Of a stretch of DNA of 64,000 nt, positions 27,437 through 35,423 are shown piece by piece (position 1 is the first letter of the stretch; every line of letters starts with the position of its first letter). The position numbers and the translations under genes were made by a program. This stretch comes from Tateyamaria omphalii. GTDB lineage: Bacteria; Pseudomonadota; Alphaproteobacteria; Rhodobacterales; Rhodobacteraceae. The notes below the pieces were generated by a model that worked only from the letters and a program-made list of their open reading frames with translations, was not told the origin of the DNA and did not search any database. The stretch lies in the NCBI RefSeq assembly GCF_014651375.1, contig NZ_BMWT01000001.1, positions 980,501 to 1,044,500 of the forward strand, written 5' to 3'.

Positions 27437-28789
27437 ATGGACTGGATTCGCGAGATTGTCCAATTTCTGGGCCTGACCCGGCTGGAACTGGGCTTCTGGT
27501 CGTTCCCTATTCTGCTGGGCCTGATTTTTTTGCGGGCGCCGATTGGGCTGGCCATGTTCCTGATGGGCCTGTTGGGCTGGATATTCGCGATGAACGGCAA
27601 CCCGACGCCGATCCTCGCCAAGCTCAAATCCGAAACCTACACCACATTTTCTAACTACTCGTTAACCATCATCCCGATGTTCCTGCTGATGGGTCAATTC
27701 GCCACCCTGTCGGGCATGTCGACCGCGCTGTTCAAGGCGGCAGAGAGCTTTTTGGGTCACCGCCGGGGCGGGGTTGCGATGGCATCCGTGGGGGCCTGCG
27801 CCGGGTTCGGGGCGATCTGCGGATCGTCGCTGGCGACGGCCGCCACGATGAGCCGCGTGGCCCTGCCGGAGCTGAAAAGATACGGATATTCAGGGGGATT
27901 CTCGACCGCGACGCTGGCCGCGGGCGGTACGCTGGGCATCCTGATCCCGCCATCCGTGATCCTTGTAATTTATGCGATCATCACCGAACAGAACATTGCC
28001 AAACTGTTCCTGGCCGCCTTCATCCCCGGTATTCTGGCGGCCATTGGCTATGTTATCACCATCTCGATCTATGTGCGGCTATATCCGGACAGCGCGGGCA
28101 CGCGCGCGGCGGTGCCGATGGCGGAACGCTGGAAGGCGCTGGCCGAGACATGGCCGGTTCTGGCGATTTTCGCGCTGGTTGTGGGCGGGATCTATGCCGG
28201 GTGGTTCACCCCGACCGAGGGCGCCGCCGTGGGCGCTGCCGGCACAGGGCTGGTTGCGCTGATGGGCGGCAACCTGACGTGGCGCGTGCTGGGCGAAGCC
28301 CTGATCGGGACGGCCAAGACCACCGCAATGATCTTTTTCATTGTGTTGGGCGCGTCGCTCTACAACAACTTCCTCGCCCTGTCGGGCGCACCGCAATGGC
28401 TGGCTGATTTCGTTTTGTCCCAAGGGTTTACGCCCATCCTGGTGCTGAGCGTGATCCTGTTGTTCTACCTGATCTTTGGCTGCGTGATGGACAGCCTGTC
28501 GATGATCCTGCTGACGGTGCCGATCTTTTTCCCGGTGATCTCGGGCCTTGATTTCGGGATGACGCCCGAACATGTGGCGATCTGGTTTGGCATTCTGGTG
28601 CTGATCGTTGTGGAGGTCGGGTTGATTACGCCTCCGGTGGGGATGAACCTGTTCATCATCAATGCGATGGATCGCGAGACGCCGATGACCGAGACCTACA
28701 AGGCCGTTCTGTTCTTTGTCGGGTCGGACATTTTCCGGGTGATTCTGCTGGTCGCTTTCCCGGCGATCACGCTGTTCCTGATCCCATGA
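27437..28789 (+). CDS. dctM: TRAP transporter large permease (DctM family)
   Basis: Sodium-driven translocation subunit, 450 residues with about 12 membrane segments. Family marks include GSSLATAATMSRVALPELKRYGY (quoted in pieces: GSSLATAATM, ALPELKRYGY), AGGTLGILIPPSVILVIYA and VGLITPPVGMNLFI. Last gene of the operon; no terminator seen directly after it. Confidence 0.9.
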   Translation: MDWIREIVQFLGLTRLELGFWSFPILLGLIFLRAPIGLAMFLMGLLGWIFAMNGNPTPILAKLKSETYTTFSNYSLTIIPMFLLMGQFATLSGMSTALFKAAESFLGHRRGGVAMASVGACAGFGAICGSSLATAATMSRVALPELKRYGYSGGFSTATLAAGGTLGILIPPSVILVIYAIITEQNIAKLFLAAFIPGILAAIGYVITISIYVRLYPDSAGTRAAVPMAERWKALAETWPVLAIFALVVGGIYAGWFTPTEGAAVGAAGTGLVALMGGNLTWRVLGEALIGTAKTTAMIFFIVLGASLYNNFLALSGAPQWLADFVLSQGFTPILVLSVILLFYLIFGCVMDSLSMILLTVPIFFPVISGLDFGMTPEHVAIWFGILVLIVVEVGLITPPVGMNLFIINAMDRETPMTETYKAVLFFVGSDIFRVILLVAFPAITLFLIP

Positions 28790-28867
28790 CGCGCAACGTT
28801 CGTTGGTCTGAACGGCGGGTTTTGCCTGACACAGGCGTTAACGCCATGAAAACAAGGGCGACGGGCC

Positions 28868-28911
28868 TGTCACCATCCGTACACCCCCTGTGCACCCCCC
28901 GTACACCGGCT
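28868..28911. repeat. 11-bp-phased GTRCAC repeat, copy A
   Basis: GTACAC at 28879, GTGCAC at 28890 and GTACAC at 28901 are spaced exactly 11 bases, each followed by C-rich filler; a degenerate unit (TGTCACCATCC) precedes them. The second copy is at 59481-59525. One-turn spacing of palindromic hexamers suggests cooperative protein binding on one face of the helix. Confidence 0.6.
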
Positions 28912-28964
28912 GGGGCGTTTTCGGCGTGTCGAGCGGGGTTAAGGTCACGCTCGGTGGGTTAACC

Positions 28965-28979
28965 TTAATGAGCCGTTAA
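28965..28979. promoter_or_regulatory. CtrA-type site TTAA-N7-TTAA
   Basis: TTAATGAGCCGTTAA matches the full CtrA consensus of Alphaproteobacteria. More TTAA half sites lie just upstream (28939 and 28959). It is 67 bases before the aromatic-operon start codon. At this GC content a chance full match is expected about 0.1 times per window. Confidence 0.5.
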
Positions 28980-29015
28980 GGGCGGACTTGCCGGAATGGA
29001 GGAGGTGTGCTTGGA

Positions 29016-29034
29016 TAGTTATGTAGCATAACTA
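29016..29034. promoter_or_regulatory. Probable MarR operator of the aryl-CoA operon
   Basis: TAGTTATGTAGCATAACTA is a perfect 19-bp inverted repeat (8-bp arms, TAG centre) ending 11 bases before the hydratase ATG. The size and symmetry fit the MarR regulator encoded as second gene of this operon. A related TAGTT...AACTA site precedes the other MarR gene at 47607. Confidence 0.65.
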
Positions 29035-29045
29035 AAGGGGCGTGC

Positions 29046-29807
29046 ATGCCGGATTTACGGGTGGATGTTCAGGAGGCGGTTGCGGTTCTGACGCTCAATC
29101 GCCCGGACAAGCGCAACGCGATGTCGGACGGGCTTTTGGCCGAGATCGATGCGTTCTTTTCCACGCCGCCGGAGGGTGTGCGTGTTGCCGTCATAACGGG
29201 GGCGGGGGGGCATTACTGTGCCGGTCTGGACCTGTCGGAGCATGTGGCGCGCGATGCCGAGGGCACCTTGCACCATTCGCGCGGATGGCATGCGGTGATG
29301 GACAAGGTGCAGGGATCTGGCCTGCCCGTTGTGTCGGCCATGACGGGCGCTGTGATTGGCGGTGGGTTGGAGTTGGCCACGTCGACCCATGTGCGGATTG
29401 CCGAGCCTGATTGTATCTTCCAACTGCCCGAGGGGCGGCGCGGGATCTTTGTCGGGGGTGGGGCGACCGTGCGCGTTGGGCGTATCCTTGGGCCGGACCG
29501 GATGACCGAGATGATGCTGACTGGGCGCAAATATGGAACGGACGAGGCCGTGGCGCTGGGACTGGCGCATTATGCGGTTGGTCCGGGTGAGGCGCTGCCC
29601 CGCGCGTTGGAGATTGCGGCACAGATTGCCGGGAACGCGCCACTGTCGAATTACATGATGATCCAGGGGATCGCGCGGATTGCAGACATGTCGCGGCAGG
29701 ACGGGCTGTTTGTTGAAAGCCTGGCCACGGCGTTGTCACAGACCTCTCCCGATGCTGCCGAAGGTTTGGCGGCCTTTCTTGAAAAACGCAGCCCGAGGTT
29801 CCGGTGA
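29046..29807 (+). CDS. Enoyl-CoA hydratase (aryl-propenoyl-CoA hydratase candidate)
   Basis: A 253-residue crotonase. The oxyanion-hole regions are GHYCAGLDL and GAVIGGGLELA, and both catalytic glutamates of classical enoyl-CoA hydratase are present: Glu109 (GGGLE) and Glu129 (QLPEG), 20 residues apart. Hydroxycinnamoyl-CoA hydratase-lyases have Ser at the first position, so simple hydration is favoured over aldehyde-releasing cleavage. It heads an operon with MarR, an aryl-CoA synthetase and an amidohydrolase, so an aryl-propenoyl-CoA (for example cinnamoyl-CoA) is the likely substrate. The MarR gene overlaps its stop by one base. Confidence 0.83.
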   Translation: MPDLRVDVQEAVAVLTLNRPDKRNAMSDGLLAEIDAFFSTPPEGVRVAVITGAGGHYCAGLDLSEHVARDAEGTLHHSRGWHAVMDKVQGSGLPVVSAMTGAVIGGGLELATSTHVRIAEPDCIFQLPEGRRGIFVGGGATVRVGRILGPDRMTEMMLTGRKYGTDEAVALGLAHYAVGPGEALPRALEIAAQIAGNAPLSNYMMIQGIARIADMSRQDGLFVESLATALSQTSPDAAEGLAAFLEKRSPRFR

Positions 29808-30265
29808 TGGAAAAGCCAAAGGAGAAGCCCGAGGGTGGTGCGTCGGACGCGGCGCTGCGTGATTTTGTCGGCTACAACATGAAGCGTGCGTTCAATGTGT
29901 TGCAGGCGGATCTGGCGCGGACGTTGGAACCCTTTGGACTGCGTATGCTGACCTTTTCTGCCCTGTCGATGATTGTTGAGAACCCGGGTCTGCGCCCCAG
30001 TCAGTTGGCCGAGGCGCTGTCTGTCGAGCGGGCGAATGTGGTGGTCTATGTGGACCAACTGGAAGAGGCCGGGTGGGTGACACGCGCCCCGAGCGAGACG
30101 GATCGCCGCGCCTATGCCCTGCAATGCACGTTGGCGGGGCGGCAGGTTTATGAAAAGGCGCGGGCGGCGGTGCGTGCGCATGACCGGCGCATGCTGGACG
30201 GACTGCGCGAGGTTGAGATTGCCGCTGTAAAGAAGGCGCTGATGCGGATCGAGGGGCGGGGATGA
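29807..30265 (+). CDS. MarR-family regulator (CouR/BadR-like)
   Basis: A 152-residue winged-helix repressor: recognition region RPSQLAEALSVERANVVVYVDQLEEAGWV followed by the wing RAPSETDRRAYAL. MarR proteins in hydroxycinnamate and benzoate clusters (CouR, FerR, BadR) release DNA on binding the aryl-CoA thioester. It probably binds the palindrome at 29016-29034 and controls its own operon. The start at 29807 overlaps the hydratase stop (TGATG); a GTG three bases earlier is the alternative. The next gene overlaps its end by four bases. Confidence 0.85.
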   Translation: MEKPKEKPEGGASDAALRDFVGYNMKRAFNVLQADLARTLEPFGLRMLTFSALSMIVENPGLRPSQLAEALSVERANVVVYVDQLEEAGWVTRAPSETDRRAYALQCTLAGRQVYEKARAAVRAHDRRMLDGLREVEIAAVKKALMRIEGRG

Positions 30266-32034
30266 CGGACCATCTGGACCTGCGGCCGCACAAGGTGGTG
30301 CGGGAGGATCGTGCCGATGGGTCGATCCTGTTGCGGTCCGGATACGAGATGTCTGCCGTCGATCGCTGCACGGGGGTGTGGCTGGATCGGTGGGCGGCGC
30401 GGACACCGGATGCGGAGTTTCTGGCCGAGCGGTCCGGGGAGGGTTGGTATACGGTATCGTATGTTGATGCGCTTAACCGTGTCCGTGATTTGGCCGCCGG
30501 TCTGCTGGCGCGCGGTGTCGATGGGCCGATCCTGATCCTGTCTGGCAATTCGGTTGACCATGCGTTGCTGACGTTGGCCGCGCAATATGTTGGGCTGGTG
30601 ACCGTTCCCGTGGCCGCGCAATATAGCCTGATCCCGGCGGCTCGGGGACGGTTGAAGTATGTGCGCGACCTCGTGAAGCCCGCGTTGGTCTATGCGGCCG
30701 ATGATGACGCGTTTGGCCCTGCGCTGGATGTGTTTGAGTGCCCGAAGCTGGTGTCGCGTGTGGTGTCCGGTCGCGCGGCTGCGTTGGATGGTTTGACCGG
30801 GTCGGCGGATGTTGCTGCGGCCCATGCCGGTGTTGGGCCCGCGACGGTGACGAAGCTGCTTTTGACCTCCGGCTCGACGTCCGACCCGAAGGCCGTGGTG
30901 ACGACCCACGGGATGATAACCACCAATCAGGCGCAGATCCGGGATGGTTTGCCCTTTGTCTCCGCCCGCCCGCCGGTGTTGGTGGATTGGCTGCCGTGGA
31001 ATCATGTGTTTGGTGGATCGCATAACTTCAACTTGGTGCTGGCGAATGGGGGTACGCTGTATATTGACGATGGTGCGCCGATCCCTGCGAAGTTTGCGCG
31101 CACGGTCGAGAATCTGGGGCTGGTGTCGGGCACGATCTCGTTCAATGTGCCGATTGGGTTTGCCCAATTGGTTGCGGCAATGGAGCGGGATGCGACGCTG
31201 CGTGAGACGTATTTTCGTAACCTTGATATGATCTTTTATGCGGGTGCGTCGCTGCCTCAGGGGACGTGGAACATACTTGAGCGTATGGCGATGGATTCGG
31301 CGGGTCGGATGCCGCTGATCACGTCAAGCTGGGGGCTGACGGAGACGGCGCCTGCCGCGCTTTTGCAGCATGTGCCCGCCAAGGGCGCCGGCATTGTCGG
31401 CGTGCCGATGACGGGCGTGACCGTAAAGTTGGTGGATGACGGGACGGGGCGCATGGACGTGCGGGTAAAAGGGGACAACGTGTTCTCAGGTTACCACGAT
31501 GCCCCTGGGAAAACCGAAGAAACCTTTGATGATGAGGGGTTTTTCATCACCGGAGATGCGATGCGTTTTGTTGATCCGGACGATATGGGCAAGGGCTTGC
31601 GCTTTGACGGGCGGTTGTCCGAAGACTTCAAGCTGAGCACGGGGATATGGGTGCAGGCGGCGCAAATCCGGCTGGAGATGCTGGCGCTGCTAGGCCCGTT
31701 GGCGCAGGATTTGGTGATCTGCGGTGCCGGGCGCGATGAGGTCGGGATGTTGGTGGTTCCGGGGCCTGATGCGGTGGATGGAGCGGCTGATAACGGTGCT
31801 TTATGCTGCGCAGCATCATGTGACATACGTAGTCGTATGTTTTCACGATCTGAAACCACCTCTGGCTCGGCCCGGGTGGTGGCGCGCGCCTTGGTTTTGT
31901 CGGAGCCGCCTGACATCGGGGCAGGTGAGGTGACAGCCAAGGGCAACCTCAATTTTGCCAAGCTGCTGGAGCGCCGGGCCCACTTGGTGGACCGGCTTTA
32001 TGACGACAATGATCCTGCGAGTATTGTCCTATGA
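30262..32034 (+). CDS. Feruloyl-CoA synthase-family aryl-CoA ligase
   Basis: A 590-residue AMP-forming ligase of the feruloyl-CoA synthase subfamily. Motifs: LLLTSGSTSDPKAVVTTHGM (A3), SSWGLTETAPA (A5), FFITGDAMRFVDPDD (A7) and, in the truncated-looking C-terminal part, GEVTAKGNLN in place of the usual PKTxxGKxxR. This subfamily activates hydroxycinnamates and related acids. Near residue 515-530 the reading passes through two adjacent perfect DNA palindromes (31803 and 31823) and an unusual Cys-rich stretch (GALCCAASCDIRSRMF). It overlaps neighbours by four bases at both ends. Confidence 0.83.
   Translation: MTDHLDLRPHKVVREDRADGSILLRSGYEMSAVDRCTGVWLDRWAARTPDAEFLAERSGEGWYTVSYVDALNRVRDLAAGLLARGVDGPILILSGNSVDHALLTLAAQYVGLVTVPVAAQYSLIPAARGRLKYVRDLVKPALVYAADDDAFGPALDVFECPKLVSRVVSGRAAALDGLTGSADVAAAHAGVGPATVTKLLLTSGSTSDPKAVVTTHGMITTNQAQIRDGLPFVSARPPVLVDWLPWNHVFGGSHNFNLVLANGGTLYIDDGAPIPAKFARTVENLGLVSGTISFNVPIGFAQLVAAMERDATLRETYFRNLDMIFYAGASLPQGTWNILERMAMDSAGRMPLITSSWGLTETAPAALLQHVPAKGAGIVGVPMTGVTVKLVDDGTGRMDVRVKGDNVFSGYHDAPGKTEETFDDEGFFITGDAMRFVDPDDMGKGLRFDGRLSEDFKLSTGIWVQAAQIRLEMLALLGPLAQDLVICGAGRDEVGMLVVPGPDAVDGAADNGALCCAASCDIRSRMFSRSETTSGSARVVARALVLSEPPDIGAGEVTAKGNLNFAKLLERRAHLVDRLYDDNDPASIVL
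31803..31840. repeat. Two adjacent inverted repeats inside the aryl-CoA ligase gene
   Basis: ATGCTGCGCAGCAT (31803-31816) is a perfect palindrome; seven bases later ACATACG (31823-31829) pairs with CGTATGT (31834-31840) around TAGT. They lie in coding sequence of lower GC than the surroundings. They could be an internal operator or RNA hairpins, or chance. Confidence 0.5.
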
Positions 32035-32903
32035 TTGATCTGGAAAAGATCCGCGCCATCGACATCCACACCCATGCGGAAGAGCCGTGCGGGTGTCATG
32101 CGGATGACGGCTATGACGACTTGCAATCTACCATGGCGGAGTATTTCCGTGCGCCCTGGAAGCATCCGCCGACTGTGCCCGAGACGGCGGAACATTACCG
32201 GGCGCAGAACATCGCTGCCGTGATCTTTCCCGTCGATGCAGAGCGGGAGACGGGCTATCGCCGCTATGCCAATGAAGAGGTGGCAGAGATCGCTGCCGAG
32301 AACAGCGACATCCTGATCCCCTTTGCCAGTATCGACCCGTGGAAGGGCAAGATGGGTGTACGCGAGGCTAAGCGACTGATGCGCGACTTTGGCATCAAGG
32401 GGTTCAAATTTCATCCGACCATGCAGGGCTTTTATGCCAATGATCGCATGGCTTATGACCTGTACCGCGCTATCGAGGATGAGGGTGGCATTGCCCTGTT
32501 TCACACCGGGCAGACAGGGGTTGGTTCTGGCATGCGCGGGGGCAATGGGATGCGCCTGAAGTATTCCAACCCGATGTATATGGATGATGTGGCTGTCGAT
32601 TTCGCAGACCTGAAGATCATTCTGGCGCACCCATCCTTTCCCTGGCAGGAGGAAGCGCTGGCCGTCGCGCAGCACAAGCCGAACGTCTATATCGACCTGT
32701 CCGGATGGTCGCCGAAGTACTTTCCGCCAATCCTCGTGCGATACTGTAACTCGATCTTGCGCAAGAAGATGCTGTTTGGGTCGGACTGGCCCATGATCGC
32801 GCCCGAACGGTGGCTCAATGATTTCGAGGGCATCGGCATCAAGGACGAGGTGCGCCCCGGTATTTTGAAGGACAATGCGGCGCGGTTGCTTGGGTTGCAC
32901 TAA
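32031..32903 (+). CDS. Amidohydrolase (ACMSD family), aryl beta-ketoacyl-CoA hydrolase candidate
   Basis: A 290-residue TIM-barrel metal hydrolase: HTH at 13-15, FHPT and LAHPSFPW for later ligands, and the catalytic Asp in FGSDWP. Homologues in p-coumarate clusters (CouO of Rhodococcus; entries named 4-hydroxyphenyl-beta-ketoacyl-CoA hydrolase) cleave aryl-beta-ketopropionyl-CoA to the arylcarboxylate and acetyl-CoA. Sitting between an aryl-CoA ligase and a benzoate-CoA ligase, that role would release benzoate for the next step. This is inference from context; the fold itself is clear. Confidence 0.8.
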   Translation: MIDLEKIRAIDIHTHAEEPCGCHADDGYDDLQSTMAEYFRAPWKHPPTVPETAEHYRAQNIAAVIFPVDAERETGYRRYANEEVAEIAAENSDILIPFASIDPWKGKMGVREAKRLMRDFGIKGFKFHPTMQGFYANDRMAYDLYRAIEDEGGIALFHTGQTGVGSGMRGGNGMRLKYSNPMYMDDVAVDFADLKIILAHPSFPWQEEALAVAQHKPNVYIDLSGWSPKYFPPILVRYCNSILRKKMLFGSDWPMIAPERWLNDFEGIGIKDEVRPGILKDNAARLLGLH

Positions 32904-32988
32904 ATTGCGCACTGTCCGGCGAATGGTTGCGGCAATTGGGCGCGGGATGCAGGATAAAGCATCTTCATGAGTCTTTGGGAGGGGACGC

Positions 32989-34515
32989 ATGGCAAACGCG
33001 GCATCGTATTTCGTGGATCGACATGTCACCGAGGGGCGGGTCAACAAGGTTGCCTTTCGTGAGGTCGGCACGGGGCGCAGCCTGACCTATGGCGCGCTGT
33101 CTGACGCGTCGGGGCGCGCCGGAGCGGCGTTTATTGCGGCAGATATCCGGCCCGAGGAACGGGTGGCGATGCTGGTGCTGGATCAGATCGAGTTTCCGAT
33201 CCTGTTCTGGGGCGCGCTCAAGGCCGGGGTCATTCCGGTGCCGCTGAACACGTTGCTGGCGACCCCTGTTTATGACGCCATCCTGCGCGACAGTCGCGCC
33301 ACGATGTTGGTTGTGTCGGGAGCGTTGTGGGAGGTCGTGGCGCCCGTTTTGGCGGACAATCCATACCTGCGCCGGGTCGTGGTTATTGGCGACGCCCGGG
33401 ATGGTGCAAAGACCTATGACAGTTTCATGGCTAGGGCTGATGGTCCGATTGCACCGTTCGACGCCAAGGACGACGAGACGGCCTTCTGGCTTTATTCCTC
33501 GGGCTCGACCGGGCAACCCAAGGGAGTGCATCACATTCATTCGGCCCTACGGGCCACGGCCGACACCTATGGCGCACAGGTCCTGCAGGTGCAGGAAGAG
33601 GACGTGGTGTTTTCGGCGGCCAAGTTCTTTTTCGCCTATGGCCTGGGCAATGCGATGACCTTTCCCATGTCGGTTGGGGCAACGGTCGTGATCTTTGGCG
33701 GGCGGCCCACGCCGGATGTCATGGTGCAGGTGATTGGGGATGAACAGCCGACCGTCTTCTGCGGCGTGCCAACGCTCTATGCTGCGATGGTTGCGCACAT
33801 GGAGGCGGAAGGGACACCCGATGCGCCCTTGCGCAGGTGCATTTCCGCTGGCGAGGCATTGCCGGAGAATGTTGGCACCCGCTGGGAAAAGCTGACCGGT
33901 GTGCCGATCCTGGACGGGGTTGGATCGACCGAGATGCTGCATATCTTTCTGTCGAATGCGCCGGGCGATGTTGTGTACGGCACATCGGGTGTGCCTGTGC
34001 CGGGCTATGAGGTGCGGCTGGTGGACGAGCGTGGCGTGGATGTTGGCACGGGCGAAGTGGGCGAGTTGCTGGTCAATGGGGCCTCGGCCGCGGGCGGTTA
34101 TTGGAACCGGCGCGACAAGACGCGCGAGACATTCGAAGGCGTATGGACATGGACTGGCGACAAATATGAGCGCCGTGACGATGGGCGATATGTCTACTGC
34201 GGACGGACGGATGACATGTTCAAGGTATCCGGCATCTGGGTCAGCCCCTTCGAAGTGGAGCAGGCCATTACGTCTCATGCGTCCGTGCTGGAATGCGCCG
34301 TTGTGGCGATGAAGGATGCAGACGGGTTGGACAAACCCAAGGCCTTTGTGGTGCCGCATGGGCAGCGCCCCGAGGGCTTGGAAGAGGTGCTGAAGGATCA
34401 TGTGAAGGACCGCGTGGGCAAGTGGAAGTACCCGCGCTGGGTCGAGTGTGTGGACAGCCTGCCCAAGACGGCGACAGGCAAGATCCAACGGTTCAAGTTG
34501 CGCGAGGATGTGTGA
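32989..34515 (+). CDS. badA: Benzoate-CoA ligase
   Basis: Activates benzoate with ATP and CoA. The 508-residue AMP-forming enzyme matches the benzoate-CoA ligase family (BadA/BclA) in length and sequence: start ASYFVDRHVTEGRVNKVAF, A3 WLYSSGSTGQPKGV, the SAAKFFFAYGLGN segment, DGVGSTEMLHIFLSN (A5), YCGRTDDMFKVSGIWVSPFEVE (A8, quoted in pieces) and the catalytic Lys in PKTATGKIQRF. GGGAGGGG gives a good ribosome binding site. The upstream gap shares two motifs with the boxC upstream gap. The next gene overlaps its stop by one base. Confidence 0.92.
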   Translation: MANAASYFVDRHVTEGRVNKVAFREVGTGRSLTYGALSDASGRAGAAFIAADIRPEERVAMLVLDQIEFPILFWGALKAGVIPVPLNTLLATPVYDAILRDSRATMLVVSGALWEVVAPVLADNPYLRRVVVIGDARDGAKTYDSFMARADGPIAPFDAKDDETAFWLYSSGSTGQPKGVHHIHSALRATADTYGAQVLQVQEEDVVFSAAKFFFAYGLGNAMTFPMSVGATVVIFGGRPTPDVMVQVIGDEQPTVFCGVPTLYAAMVAHMEAEGTPDAPLRRCISAGEALPENVGTRWEKLTGVPILDGVGSTEMLHIFLSNAPGDVVYGTSGVPVPGYEVRLVDERGVDVGTGEVGELLVNGASAAGGYWNRRDKTRETFEGVWTWTGDKYERRDDGRYVYCGRTDDMFKVSGIWVSPFEVEQAITSHASVLECAVVAMKDADGLDKPKAFVVPHGQRPEGLEEVLKDHVKDRVGKWKYPRWVECVDSLPKTATGKIQRFKLREDV

Positions 34516-35324
34516 TGGAGTGGTCGGCGGGTACGGTTTCGGTTGCGGGGCAAGTGTTGGACTATGCGTGTTGGGGACCTGCGCCCGGTGACGCACCGAC
34601 GCTGGTGATGCTGCATGAGGGGCTTGGATCTGTCGGGCTGTGGCGGGGCTGGCCTGCCGAGCTGGCTGCGGCAACCGGCATGGGGGTGCTGGCCTATTCC
34701 CGTGCGGGATATGGTAGGTCTTCGACCGTCACTTTGCCGCGCCCGCTGGATTACATGAGCCGCGAGGCGGTGGATGTTCTGGGGCCGCTCATGGATGCCG
34801 CCGGGATCGAACACGCGGTGTTGCTGGGCCATTCGGACGGCGCGACAATTGCGGGCATCTATGCTGGCACGGTGTCGGATATGCGCGTGCGGGGACTGAT
34901 CCTGGTCGCGCCGCACTTCTTTACAGAGCCTGAGGGGTTGGAGGCCATTCGCGCGGCGAAGGTGGCCTATGAAACCGGCGACCTGAAAGACCGGTTGGCG
35001 CGCCATCACGATGATCCTTACGTGGCCTTTTACGGGTGGCATGACGCCTGGACGGCTCCCGGCTTTGCCGCTTGGAATGTGGCGGATGCGATTGATCACT
35101 GGCGCATTCCGGCGCTGGTCGTGCAGGGGGCCGAGGATGCCTATGGCACGCTTGCGCAGGTGTGGGAGGTTGAGGAACGCGCCTATTCCCCCATTGAGGC
35201 GCTGATCGTGGATGGCGCGGGACATGCGCCGCATCAAGATGCGCCCGAGATCGTGACGCCTGCGGTAGCGGGTTTCTGCGAGACGTTGCTCGCACTGGAG
35301 GGCGCGCATTCGGAGGCGCACTAA
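34515..35324 (+). CDS. Alpha/beta hydrolase
   Basis: A 269-residue alpha/beta hydrolase with nucleophile elbow GHSDGA, an oxyanion region near LHEGLGSVGLW, the acid in VQGAEDAYG and the catalytic His in GAGHAPHQD. Hydrolases of this type recur beside box genes, where they may act on thioesters or ring-opened lactone by-products; no substrate is shown here. Translationally coupled to badA (TGATG). Confidence 0.8.
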   Translation: MEWSAGTVSVAGQVLDYACWGPAPGDAPTLVMLHEGLGSVGLWRGWPAELAAATGMGVLAYSRAGYGRSSTVTLPRPLDYMSREAVDVLGPLMDAAGIEHAVLLGHSDGATIAGIYAGTVSDMRVRGLILVAPHFFTEPEGLEAIRAAKVAYETGDLKDRLARHHDDPYVAFYGWHDAWTAPGFAAWNVADAIDHWRIPALVVQGAEDAYGTLAQVWEVEERAYSPIEALIVDGAGHAPHQDAPEIVTPAVAGFCETLLALEGAHSEAH

Positions 35325-35423
35325 AGTGCATTAAATAGCTGTATGTAGCGGCATATTGTGCATCTTCATCCCATTGCGGTGTAACATACTGCCACTTTCG
35401 ACCTTGCAAGGCGCATGTGATTC

